Origin: Cyanobacteria bacterium NC_groundwater_1444_Ag_S-0.65um_54_12
GTDB taxonomy: Bacteria; Cyanobacteriota; Sericytochromatia; S15B-MN24; VGJW01
DNA: 6,682 nt
Reading direction: 5' to 3'
Assembly (NCBI GenBank): GCA_016267585.1
Contig: JACQUT010000245.1
Span: forward strand, 1 to 6,682
The notes below the pieces were generated by a model. The model ran no database searches. It saw nothing but the letters and a program-made list of their open reading frames with translations, and was not told the DNA's origin. Below are positions 1-6,303 of the stretch, in pieces. A program made the position numbers and the translations under genes. The stretch's first letter is position 1. Every line of letters begins with the position of its first letter.

Positions 1-1
1 A

Positions 2-1555
2 CGTACCATTCTCGATATCTTGCGGCGTAACATGGGTGCCGAGGATATCAAGAGTACCGAGCTGTCAAAATATATCTCGAGGGCGAAGAGCTGTCTGTTG
101 GGCCCGCAAGAAGTGAAGCGCGTGAGTGCCGATGAGCAGGAAGTGCAGATGGCACGCTTGTACGCGGCTTACGAGCGCCGCTTGCGTCAGCAAAACTTTT
201 GCGATTTCGATGATCAGATTTTGCTGCCGGTTCGCCTGATACGCGAGGATGCTCTAGCTGCTGCTGAACTGCCTGCTCTCTTTTCCCACATCCTGGTAGA
301 TGAATTCCAAGATACCAATCGAGCCCAGTATGCTTTGCTCCGGTATCTGGCGGCACCAGACAATAACCTGTTTGCGGTAGGTGACGATGCCCAAGGCATT
401 TATGGCTTCAGAGCGGCAGATCTCGATAATCTATTGAACTTCGAACGGGATTACCCGAATTACCAGCGTATCTTACTTGAGACTAATTATCGTTCTACTC
501 CAGCAATTGTTGCGCTGGCTAATAATCTCATTCGGCATAATTTGCGCCAGGTCAACAAAACCATACGGGCGGCGACGGCTGGTGGCGGCGAAGTAGTCAT
601 GGCGCAAGCGCTGGATTCCTTCCAGGAAGCCAAACAGGTAGCCGAACAGGTTCAGTCGCTAAGCACCCAGGGTGTAGAGCTTGCGCAGATCGCAATCCTG
701 TACCGCACCCATGCGCTGGCCGGTCTGATGATCGAGGCGCTCAATAGCATGAAAATACCTTATTTTGCCAAGAAGAGCGGGCACTTTTATGAGCATCCGG
801 CCATTTCGGATGCGCTAGGTTACCTGCGACTGGCGTTGCCACGATCGACGCACCCTACCGCCGAGCTAGCGCTCGAGCAATTGCTGAGGCGTTGTGGCGT
901 GCAAGATGCTGCGCTGTCCATAATACGAGCTTGTGCCAAGATTACACAGACCTCACTTTGGGAAGCCATGCAATCCGGAGATTCGCTTCATTTACCATCC
1001 TTGGCGCAGCGCTCAGCGGTACAAAAAGCAGTAGCATTGGTGAAAGATTGGCGAATGGGTAATCGCTCGCCAGCAGACTTGCTGCTCCGAATTATCGACT
1101 CTTTGCAATTGCGGAGTGCCCTGGGACGGAACCGACGCGAGGCAGCCCGTCAAAAGCTAGATATCTTGGCGACTTTCCATGAACAGCTACGCCGCTGGAA
1201 TCCAGCAAGTCTGGGGGAAGTTTTCAGAAAAGTAGAAGAGCAGCTAGAGACCAGACACAAGAGGTCGACGTCTCAGGCTGTCCAGCTATTGACGATTCAT
1301 GCCAGCAAGGGACTGGAATGGGATGCGGTCTTTGTTCTGGGATTGGAAGAAAATTCCTTGCCTTATCAGCTTGCCATCGAAGAAGGCAACATAGCGGAAG
1401 AGCGCCGCTTGTGCTATGTTGCCATAACCAGAGCACGACGCTTCTTGCATCTGAGTTATGCTCGAGAAAAAGTACGCTTCGGTCAGCGCTATGTTGCCAT
1501 CCCTTCGCGTTTCTTGGGCGAGATGTCTCTAGCGTCGCCGCGTCAGATGAGTTGA
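2..1555 (+). CDS. UvrD/PcrA/Rep-family ATP-dependent DNA helicase, C-terminal part (5' truncated by window)
   Basis: This is a superfamily 1A 3'-5' DNA helicase of the type used in DNA repair and replication restart. The frame is open to the first base of the window, so the start codon, Walker A motif and motif Ia lie upstream; the TTG at 20 is only an internal codon. Visible motifs in order are motif II DEFQDTN (from base 299), motif III GDDAQGIYGFR (about 380-412), motif IV LETNYRS (about 476-496), motif V TIHASKGLEWD (from 1292) and motif VI EERRLCYVAITRAR (about 1397-1438). Motif III reads DDAQGIYGFR where many relatives have DDDQSIYGFR. About 517 residues are visible; by comparison with UvrD some 120-150 are missing, giving a protein somewhat shorter than the usual 700-770 because the C-terminal extension is short. 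The antiporter gene follows 6 bases after the stop. Family assignment is secure; which paralogue (UvrD, PcrA or Rep) is not. Confidence 0.93.
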   Translation, partial: RTILDILRRNMGAEDIKSTELSKYISRAKSCLLGPQEVKRVSADEQEVQMARLYAAYERRLRQQNFCDFDDQILLPVRLIREDALAAAELPALFSHILVDEFQDTNRAQYALLRYLAAPDNNLFAVGDDAQGIYGFRAADLDNLLNFERDYPNYQRILLETNYRSTPAIVALANNLIRHNLRQVNKTIRAATAGGGEVVMAQALDSFQEAKQVAEQVQSLSTQGVELAQIAILYRTHALAGLMIEALNSMKIPYFAKKSGHFYEHPAISDALGYLRLALPRSTHPTAELALEQLLRRCGVQDAALSIIRACAKITQTSLWEAMQSGDSLHLPSLAQRSAVQKAVALVKDWRMGNRSPADLLLRIIDSLQLRSALGRNRREAARQKLDILATFHEQLRRWNPASLGEVFRKVEEQLETRHKRSTSQAVQLLTIHASKGLEWDAVFVLGLEENSLPYQLAIEEGNIAEERRLCYVAITRARRFLHLSYAREKVRFGQRYVAIPSRFLGEMSLASPRQMS

Positions 1556-1561
1556 ATACGC

Positions 1562-2590
1562 ATGAATCTAGCATGGGATATTTTCCTGCTTTTACTCCTG
1601 GTAGGTGGCATTGTCATTGCCTGCGAAGCTTTCACGAATGCCATCGAATGGCTGGGTAAACTGCTAAAACTCAATGAGGGAGCGGTAGGCAGTGTTTTGG
1701 CGGCAGTAGGAACCGCACTGCCAGAAACTGTCATTCCCATCATAGCTATAGTCGGAGCTTGGCTGGCTGGTACGAGCGGTGGGGAAGCGATAGGCGAAGG
1801 AGCCATCATCGGGGCGCCGTTCATGCTATCCACGCTGGCCATGTTCGTTACCGGCGTGGCAGTAGTGGTTTTTGTTCGGCAAGGACGAAGAACCGAAGAT
1901 ATGATGGTCGATGCCACGGTGTTAGGGCGCGATCTTTTGACCTTCTTGCTAACTTATGCGGCAGCGATCGCCATTTCCTTCCTGCCAGATTGGCGCATCG
2001 TGGGACCACTTTCGCTAAAAGCGCTCCTGGGTTGTGGTTTTATCGTGATATATGCCCTGTATGTCAAAAGAACACTGTCCGCGCCTGGTGAACTAGGCGA
2101 AGATCTGGGGCCGTTGCACTTCGCTCGCAATCATGCGACCCCCCCCCTGGGGCGGGTAATATGGCAAATCAGCATTTCACTGGGTGCTATCCTGGTCGGA
2201 GCACATCTGTTCGTCAATCGAATAGAGCACCTATCACACCTGTTGCAAGTACCGGCGCTGCTTCTTTCCCTGCTCATCACCCCGATTGCTACCGAGTTAC
2301 CAGAAAAACTCAACAGCGTGATCTGGGTGCGAGTGCGGAAAGACACCCTGGCTTTGGGAAATTTGACCGGTGCCATGGTCTTCCAGAGCTGTATCCCGGT
2401 AGCCGTCGGTATGTGGCTGACGCCGTGGAAACTTAGTGCCGCATCAATCTACTCGGCGGTACTGGCTCTGACTGCCAGCGCTATCATGATCTGGTATCTG
2501 CGGGTCCGCAAAAAGCTTACGGTTTACCTACTCTTAATCTGCGGAGGTTTTTATCTGCTATTTTTGCTCGGTATATTCTTCGTGCGGTGA
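1562..2590 (+). CDS. CaCA-superfamily sodium/calcium-type cation antiporter
   Basis: This is an integral inner-membrane protein of 342 residues, a normal length for prokaryotic Na+/Ca2+ exchanger-like antiporters, which couple cation export to Na+ or H+ entry. It is mostly hydrophobic with about ten predicted membrane segments. It shows the two inverted alpha repeats of the family: alpha-1 with GTALPE (residues 50-55) and alpha-2 with ATELPE (243-248). Glu55 and Glu248 match the paired ion-coordinating glutamates. A basic, acidic loop around residues 107-115 and a second hydrophilic linker around 178-197 separate the segments. The GSN motifs that usually complete the ion site are replaced by GAP (84-86) and GAM (270-272), so ion specificity may differ from classical Ca2+ exchangers. 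The ATG lies 6 bases after the helicase stop with no clear Shine-Dalgarno, which suggests translational coupling. A run of nine C lies in the linker. The transported ion is not predictable here. Confidence 0.86.
   Translation: MNLAWDIFLLLLLVGGIVIACEAFTNAIEWLGKLLKLNEGAVGSVLAAVGTALPETVIPIIAIVGAWLAGTSGGEAIGEGAIIGAPFMLSTLAMFVTGVAVVVFVRQGRRTEDMMVDATVLGRDLLTFLLTYAAAIAISFLPDWRIVGPLSLKALLGCGFIVIYALYVKRTLSAPGELGEDLGPLHFARNHATPPLGRVIWQISISLGAILVGAHLFVNRIEHLSHLLQVPALLLSLLITPIATELPEKLNSVIWVRVRKDTLALGNLTGAMVFQSCIPVAVGMWLTPWKLSAASIYSAVLALTASAIMIWYLRVRKKLTVYLLLICGGFYLLFLLGIFFVR
1964..1971. repeat. HIP1-like octamer GCGATCGC
   Basis: An exact copy of the cyanobacterial HIP1 palindrome inside the antiporter gene, followed by C as in the extended form GCGATCGCC. 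One copy alone means little; it is listed with the second copy as a clue to lineage. Confidence 0.5.
2139..2147 (+). repeat. C9 homopolymer tract inside the antiporter gene
   Basis: Nine consecutive C encode Thr-Pro-Pro in the hydrophilic linker between the two halves of the antiporter, followed directly by TGGGGCGGG. As read here, the frame is intact on both sides. A gain or loss of one C would truncate the protein before the alpha-2 repeat. Confidence 0.85.
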
Positions 2591-2621
2591 GGCGTCCGGC
2601 AAGATAAACCGAAAATCGCGG

Positions 2622-2627
2622 TATAAC
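2622..2627 (+). promoter_or_regulatory. Possible -10 box for the metallopeptidase gene
   Basis: TATAAC matches a sigma-70 -10 element at 5 of 6 positions and ends 6 bases before the ATG at 2634, so a transcript starting there would begin at or very near the start codon (leaderless). No convincing -35 is seen 17 bases upstream (GCAAGA). There is also no Shine-Dalgarno before this ATG, which fits but does not prove a leaderless start. It may be chance. Confidence 0.25.
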
Positions 2628-2633
2628 ATCTCC

Positions 2634-4154
2634 ATGCGTGCTCCAATTTGGGCGGCATTATTGTTATTGACCGGCTGCACAGCTATCGGCGATGCTACTG
2701 GTGTCTTGATGCCAGTGGTGCCAGTTGGTCAAGGATCGGTGCGGCAATTTTCGCTGCTACAGGGGCCAGAAGCCGAGTTGTTTTTCCCGGCAACCAAACG
2801 ACTGGTATTGCTGCTTTCGGCAAGTGGCTCGGCGCCACCAGCTGTCGCTTTCCGCGTACAAGATTCGACTTTGCTGAACGAATCGCCAGCAGTGGATCAC
2901 CTGGGCGGCGATGCTGCCTTTACTGCCGATCTGCGGCGCTGGCACGCTCAGATACGGCCAGCACGCAAAGTACAGGCCAATCTTGCGATAGGAACCCAGC
3001 TGGACTTCTGGATCAATACCGGTGATTCAAAGTCGACTGGTGATTGCCTGCGTCATGCCGTGATAGTCTATCAATCGGCACACGCTCATTATCTGGCAGA
3101 CACCGGTCCGGTAAGCGGCGAAGGGCCATGTGGCGGGCCAGCGGGAATAGCACCGGCCCCTGAGCAATTGCGGACTCTGGCGGCAGCTTTCGAGGGTGGC
3201 TTTGGCGATGATACGGCAGCTCTGGTACCAGGTGCCAATTCCATCTATCAAACTGTCACCGGACTGTTCGGTCCAGATCCGGTAGGTGGTGGAATCGACG
3301 GGGATCCCAGGACTTTTGTGGTGATCTCGCCAGCGGTAGATCACTTCGGGAAAGAAAAAGGTCTGCTCGGTTATTTTTGGTCGCGCGATGTGCAACCTCG
3401 CAACGGTACTCCAGACGATCCGCGTAGCCACAGTAATGAACACGAGGCTATTTTCCTTACCGACCAGATTTTCCGACAAAGGCCTTACACCACGTTTGGC
3501 ACACTGGCGCACGAATTCACTCATCTCGTCATCTATTACCAGCGAAGTGCCCTGGGAGCCCTGGGCGAGGACGCATGGTGGGATGAGGCATTGGCCATGT
3601 TAGCCATGGATCGGGTCGGTTATGGCCTACGTGCCGGAAATGAAGACATTGCCAAGGATATTCATTATTTTCTCGTGAACCCTGTGGCATATTCATTGAC
3701 CCAGTGGAACCGCAATCCTAACGGGTTCGCTTACGGTCTCGTTTACCTCTATGCGCGCTTTATCTATGACCGCTATGGACCAGAACTATTTCGCGAGATC
3801 ATCGCCATTCCTGATGGGGCGATCGCCGCGATCGATCGAGCTCTCCGTCGCCGGGGAACTACTTTCGAGGCCTTATTTTCGGATTTCATGGTCGCAATGT
3901 ATGCTTCGGGAGCTAATCTGATCGTGGAGCCAAGATTTCGCTTCGGTACTGATCTCTCTTTGCAAGCCAGCTACGGGCGGATTCAATTACGTGGTATTCA
4001 AGCTCCTGGATTGACTCGCCCCGGCATGATCGAGGGAATTACGCTCAGGCCCTGGAGTACGGCCTTCTTTGAACTGAGCCAGGCGTCAGTGCAACCGTGG
4101 AACATCAGTGTCCGTGTACCGGTGCCATTTTTTGGCAGCGCCTTGACCTACTGA
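2634..4154 (+). CDS. Exported lipoprotein zinc metallopeptidase, M30 (hyicolysin)-like
   Basis: The 506-residue product begins with a short lipoprotein signal: Arg2, a hydrophobic stretch, then the lipobox LTGC with Cys15 as the lipidated residue, so the mature protein should be anchored outside the cytoplasm. The catalytic site is HEFTH (His293, Glu294, His297) followed 21 residues later by Glu318 in WWDEALAM, the HExxH-x20-E arrangement of gluzincin zinc peptidases. Just upstream are GYFWSRD and SNEHEAIFL, which resemble the stretch before the active site in peptidase family M30 and related neutral zinc metallopeptidases. Only two cysteines remain after Cys15, Cys138 and Cys166, compatible with one disulfide in an exported domain. 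The roughly 290 residues before the active site resemble the long pre-catalytic region of such enzymes. Substrate is unknown. No Shine-Dalgarno precedes the ATG. The gene sits 43 bases after the antiporter and 27 bases before a peptidoglycan enzyme, so a role in the cell envelope is an inference from context. Confidence 0.8.
   Translation: MRAPIWAALLLLTGCTAIGDATGVLMPVVPVGQGSVRQFSLLQGPEAELFFPATKRLVLLLSASGSAPPAVAFRVQDSTLLNESPAVDHLGGDAAFTADLRRWHAQIRPARKVQANLAIGTQLDFWINTGDSKSTGDCLRHAVIVYQSAHAHYLADTGPVSGEGPCGGPAGIAPAPEQLRTLAAAFEGGFGDDTAALVPGANSIYQTVTGLFGPDPVGGGIDGDPRTFVVISPAVDHFGKEKGLLGYFWSRDVQPRNGTPDDPRSHSNEHEAIFLTDQIFRQRPYTTFGTLAHEFTHLVIYYQRSALGALGEDAWWDEALAMLAMDRVGYGLRAGNEDIAKDIHYFLVNPVAYSLTQWNRNPNGFAYGLVYLYARFIYDRYGPELFREIIAIPDGAIAAIDRALRRRGTTFEALFSDFMVAMYASGANLIVEPRFRFGTDLSLQASYGRIQLRGIQAPGLTRPGMIEGITLRPWSTAFFELSQASVQPWNISVRVPVPFFGSALTY
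3819..3826. repeat. HIP1-like octamer GCGATCGC
   Basis: The second exact copy, inside the metallopeptidase gene, preceded by GGG and followed by CGCGATCGATCG. Two copies in 6.7 kb exceed the roughly 0.1 expected for a random octamer, but are too few to be decisive. Confidence 0.5.
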
Positions 4155-4181
4155 GCCCGGAAAGCGTTTAATCTCAGCAGT

Positions 4182-5282
4182 ATGCTTTGGCCATTGGCAA
4201 TAGCCACCCTGATTCGTGTCGGACTTTGCGATGATGCCGCTACCGTCAGCATGGGCACTGCTGGAGATGCCTGGCTGTTGGCTGCTGGCGACCAAAAAGT
4301 CGCACTGACAGCGCACCAGCCGTACCAGGTGCGTTGGGATGCTGACGGTCAATTGAGTCTAGTGACGAATGATGGCTCCAGCGAGCGCCTGCCCTCGCCA
4401 GTACGCCTGGTAACGACCGGACCGATCTTCGTGGCGAAACGCTGGTATCGCGGTAGCCTCGAGCTGCTGGCAACTGCGGGAGGCATCACAGCAATCAACG
4501 AGGTTCCGCTAGAAGAATACTTGCTAGGCGTAGTACCAGTAGAAATGCCCCCTTCCTGGCCAAGCGAAGCCTTGAAAGCACAAGCGGTAGCCGCTCGAAC
4601 CTATGCCATGGCGCATCTGGGGGATTTCAAAGCGTCAGGTTATGATCTGAAACCTACGGTAAAAAGCCAGGTCTACGGTGGCTTGACGGCAGAAAATGCT
4701 TCAGCTACCTTGGCTGTCACTGCTACCGTGGGGAAAATCCTTACCTATGATGGCAAACCGATTCAGGCCTATTACTGTGCCGGAGCTGGCGGCTACACCG
4801 AAGGTGCTGAAGCGATAACGGGATTCGAGCAGCGAACGGCCTCGCTTCGTCCGGGTAGTTATCCTTACTTGCAACCAGTTCCAGATTTCGATTGGGCTGC
4901 TCCGCGCTGGCGGTGGGAGGTTTTTTTGACGAGCGAGCAAATAGCACAAAAGCTAGAACGCCAGGGCCTAGAACTCGGTCGCATTACCAGAATCACCGCC
5001 ACCGAGCGTAGTTACTCCCAAAGAGTGCGCTGGATCAAGGTCACCGGTGATAAAGGTGAACGCGAAATGCCAGGTCAAACCTTTCGCTTCGCGCTCGGGC
5101 TGTACAGTACACTGTTTTCCATCGAGGCCGTTCCGAACCGCGGTTTCCACTTCGTGGGTCGTGGCTGGGGACACGGTGTAGGACTATCGCAATGGGGTGC
5201 CAAGCAACTGGCGAACTGGGGCTACGATTACCAGGAAATCCTGGTCCATTACTACCCGGGCGCGGAACTCACCAACCATTGA
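4182..5282 (+). CDS. SpoIID/LytB-domain protein, probable peptidoglycan lytic transglycosylase
   Basis: This 366-residue protein has the SpoIID/LytB domain across about residues 105-362. Characterised SpoIID enzymes cleave glycan strands that lack stem peptides; non-sporulating bacteria carry homologues used in wall remodelling. Diagnostic motifs are VPLEEYLLGVVPVEMP (108-123), where Glu121 matches the catalytic Glu of SpoIID, LKAQAVAARTYA (131-142), and GRGWGHGVGLSQWGA (327-340) near the C-terminus. The segment that is commonly HSxSGG in relatives reads CAGAGG (199-204), a variant that keeps a cysteine but loses the histidine. The N-terminus is hydrophobic (MLWPLAIATLIRVGLC) and could be an export signal, but has no positive charge before the hydrophobic core and no lipobox. 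The start is well constrained: the same frame has a TGA at 4152-4154 and no other ATG, GTG or TTG before 4182. The gene follows the metallopeptidase by 27 bases and ends 21 bases from the convergent DUF4332 gene. Confidence 0.88.
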   Translation: MLWPLAIATLIRVGLCDDAATVSMGTAGDAWLLAAGDQKVALTAHQPYQVRWDADGQLSLVTNDGSSERLPSPVRLVTTGPIFVAKRWYRGSLELLATAGGITAINEVPLEEYLLGVVPVEMPPSWPSEALKAQAVAARTYAMAHLGDFKASGYDLKPTVKSQVYGGLTAENASATLAVTATVGKILTYDGKPIQAYYCAGAGGYTEGAEAITGFEQRTASLRPGSYPYLQPVPDFDWAAPRWRWEVFLTSEQIAQKLERQGLELGRITRITATERSYSQRVRWIKVTGDKGEREMPGQTFRFALGLYSTLFSIEAVPNRGFHFVGRGWGHGVGLSQWGAKQLANWGYDYQEILVHYYPGAELTNH

Positions 5283-5303
5283 TCGTACTCATTATGGCGG
5301 CGT

Positions 5304-5828
5304 TTACTCTTCGATCGCCTTGCCAGCCGATAGCAGCTGACGTGCCTCCCTCATCCAGCGGTCAACCTGGGTTTTAGCCGGATCTACCTTCACGAAAGGA
5401 CGACCGATGTGATTGGCGAAAATCAGCCGTTCGTAAAGGGAATCGAGATTACGCTGTGCCAGATCCTTGATGGAAGCGACACCGATAGCTTCCAGGAGAT
5501 TGCTTTGCCGCGGGCCCACACCCTTGATTTGCATCAAATCCACCTTGCGAGCCAGGTGCAGCAGTGAGCCGTAAGGAATATCCGCTCTCTGGGCTAATCT
5601 CTGCCTGGCTGAAGTTGTCTTGGTGTTAGCCAATAGCTGATCAGTGGTATTAATACCTGACTTTGCCAGCTTGGCTGCAAAAACTGGACCCACACCCAGC
5701 ACGTCTTGCACATCGTAAGCCCGCTCGGCCTCTACCGAGGTAGCTATTTCTTTTTGCAACTGGCCAGTAGCGGGCATTGCGGAACAACCACCCAGTAGTA
5801 AGAGGGCCAAGATAACATAGCATCGCAT
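5304..5828 (-). CDS. DUF4332-type helix-hairpin-helix lipoprotein
   Basis: The product is a 174-residue lipoprotein. I chose the ATG at 5828 over an in-frame ATG 33 bases upstream because AAGGAAG sits 7 bases before it and because it places MRCYVILALLLLGGC exactly as a lipoprotein signal (lipobox LGGC, Cys15). The mature part has two similar halves: VLGVGPVFAAKLAKSGI (43-59) and IKGVGPRQSNLLEAIGV (101-117), each a GVGP helix-hairpin-helix turn followed by a short helix and an 'LL' or 'DLAQRN' stretch. This pattern matches the DUF4332 family, whose members are mostly small proteins of unknown function and whose hairpin fold is usually associated with binding nucleic acid or protein. The C-terminal 45 residues are charged (VDPAKTQVDRWMREARQLL). 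Having this domain behind a lipobox is unusual, because it would sit outside the cytoplasm. The gene lies 154 bases after the Rieske gene and converges with the SpoIID-type gene. Function is not known. Confidence 0.82.
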   Translation of the reverse strand: MRCYVILALLLLGGCSAMPATGQLQKEIATSVEAERAYDVQDVLGVGPVFAAKLAKSGINTTDQLLANTKTTSARQRLAQRADIPYGSLLHLARKVDLMQIKGVGPRQSNLLEAIGVASIKDLAQRNLDSLYERLIFANHIGRPFVKVDPAKTQVDRWMREARQLLSAGKAIEE

Positions 5829-5946
5829 ATTCCATCTTCCTTTCGCTTGGAAGCCAATCAACAGCTAAACGAAAAATAAATTAGTTATCCTCAGGTTAAA
5901 TATCGTAGAAACCTAGATTAACTTGCTTTAACTTTTATTAATTAAA
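5829..5946 (-). promoter_or_regulatory. AT-rich leader/promoter region of the DUF4332 lipoprotein gene
   Basis: This stretch is much richer in A+T than the rest of the window, most strongly at 5862-5946. It contains TTAACTT twice at a 10-base period (5918-5924 and 5928-5934), a further GGTTAAA at 5894-5900 and the palindrome TTAATTAA at 5938-5945. On the - strand it leads to the AAGGAAG ribosome-binding site and the ATG at 5828. A promoter is likely by position and composition, but I cannot fix a -35/-10 pair. The two repeats, one helical turn apart, could be an operator. Confidence 0.4.
5836..5842 (-). promoter_or_regulatory. Ribosome-binding site deciding the DUF4332 start
   Basis: Read on the - strand, AAGGAAG lies 7 bases before the ATG at 5828-5826. 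It is the best Shine-Dalgarno match in the window and argues against the upstream in-frame ATG at 5861. Confidence 0.6.
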
Positions 5947-5962
5947 CCCGGCGAGCGCCTGG
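5947..5962 (-). terminator. Possible terminator after the Rieske gene
   Basis: On the - strand, 21 bases after the Rieske stop, CCAGGCGCTCGCCGGG can fold into a short stem (GGC/GCC with loop GCTC, plus an outer CC/GG pair across one A-G mismatch), followed by TTTAATTAATAAAAG. The stem is short and the tail is not a clean U run, so this is weak. It would separate the hydrogenase-linked genes from the DUF4332 gene. Confidence 0.3.
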
Positions 5963-5982
5963 CAAACAATGCTTTTACGCTA

Positions 5983-6300
5983 TTATTCGATCAGACAGAA
6001 TTTTCCAGCACGAATTTCCACCCGATAGCCTTTCAGCTCGCCAGATCGTAAATCATAGCGATTGTTGTGCTCCGGGCACTCGATGATATGCGGTGCGACC
6101 AGCGGTGCTTTGGCCAGGCTAATGCCTTCATGGGGGCAATAAGCATGGATTGCCAGCAACTCCCCTTCCACTGGCAAGATGAGCATGGTGTAGGTCTTAT
6201 CCACCTGCACTTTACCCAGCCAGCGTTTTTCCCCGTTAAAGTCTATTTCTTTGACCGCGAAAAACTCTAGTACTAGTTCATCTTCTTGGGGTTCGACCAC
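5983..6300 (-). CDS. Rieske-type [2Fe-2S] protein, hydrogenase-associated
   Basis: This 105-residue soluble protein has a complete Rieske cluster motif: Cys55-Pro-His57, 17 residues, then Cys75-Pro-Glu-His78 (C-x-H-x17-C-x2-H), followed by NNRYDLRSGE, which matches the usual post-motif strand of Rieske ferredoxins. There is no signal peptide, membrane segment or partner oxygenase domain, so it is probably a small electron carrier in the cytoplasm. The start is GTG at 6300. The frame is closed by the TAG of the upstream gene at 6304-6306 and no later ATG would leave the Rieske fold intact; AGGG 6 bases upstream may be a weak ribosome-binding site. The stop of a hydrogenase maturation protease lies 3 bases upstream, so the two are translationally linked. 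Small Rieske proteins are known in operons of group 2a and 1h [NiFe]-hydrogenases; a role in passing electrons from such an enzyme is inferred from this neighbour. Confidence 0.87.
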   Translation of the reverse strand: MVEPQEDELVLEFFAVKEIDFNGEKRWLGKVQVDKTYTMLILPVEGELLAIHAYCPHEGISLAKAPLVAPHIIECPEHNNRYDLRSGELKGYRVEIRAGKFCLIE

Positions 6301-6303
6301 GTG

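Noticed and set aside
20..22. TTG at 20 as the true start of the helicase
   Set aside because: The frame is open to the window edge and the Walker A region essential to the family is missing, so the real start is upstream.
1318..1659. Open frame of 113 codons on the + strand across the helicase-antiporter junction
   Set aside because: It overlaps helicase motifs V and VI in another frame and shows no family signature.
1543..1917. Open frame of 124 codons on the - strand
   Set aside because: It is antisense to the antiporter. Its Met/Ser/Thr/Ala-rich sequence mirrors the hydrophobic codons of the real gene, and it has no ribosome-binding site or domain.
3027..3524. Open frame of 165 codons on the - strand
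   Set aside because: It lies wholly inside the metallopeptidase gene on the opposite strand, has no recognisable domain and has an arginine-rich, low-complexity composition typical of a shadow frame.
4921..4927. T7 run in the SpoIID-type gene as a frameshift site
   Set aside because: The frame continues intact through it into the conserved C-terminal motif, and seven T is short enough to be ordinary.
5283..5303. Bidirectional terminator between the convergent genes
   Set aside because: The 21-base gap contains no inverted repeat or T run that would support one.
5829..5861. Upstream in-frame ATG as start of the DUF4332 lipoprotein
   Set aside because: It would add 11 residues (MIGFQAKGRWN) before the lipoprotein signal and has no good ribosome-binding site; the ATG at 5828 has AAGGAAG at proper spacing.
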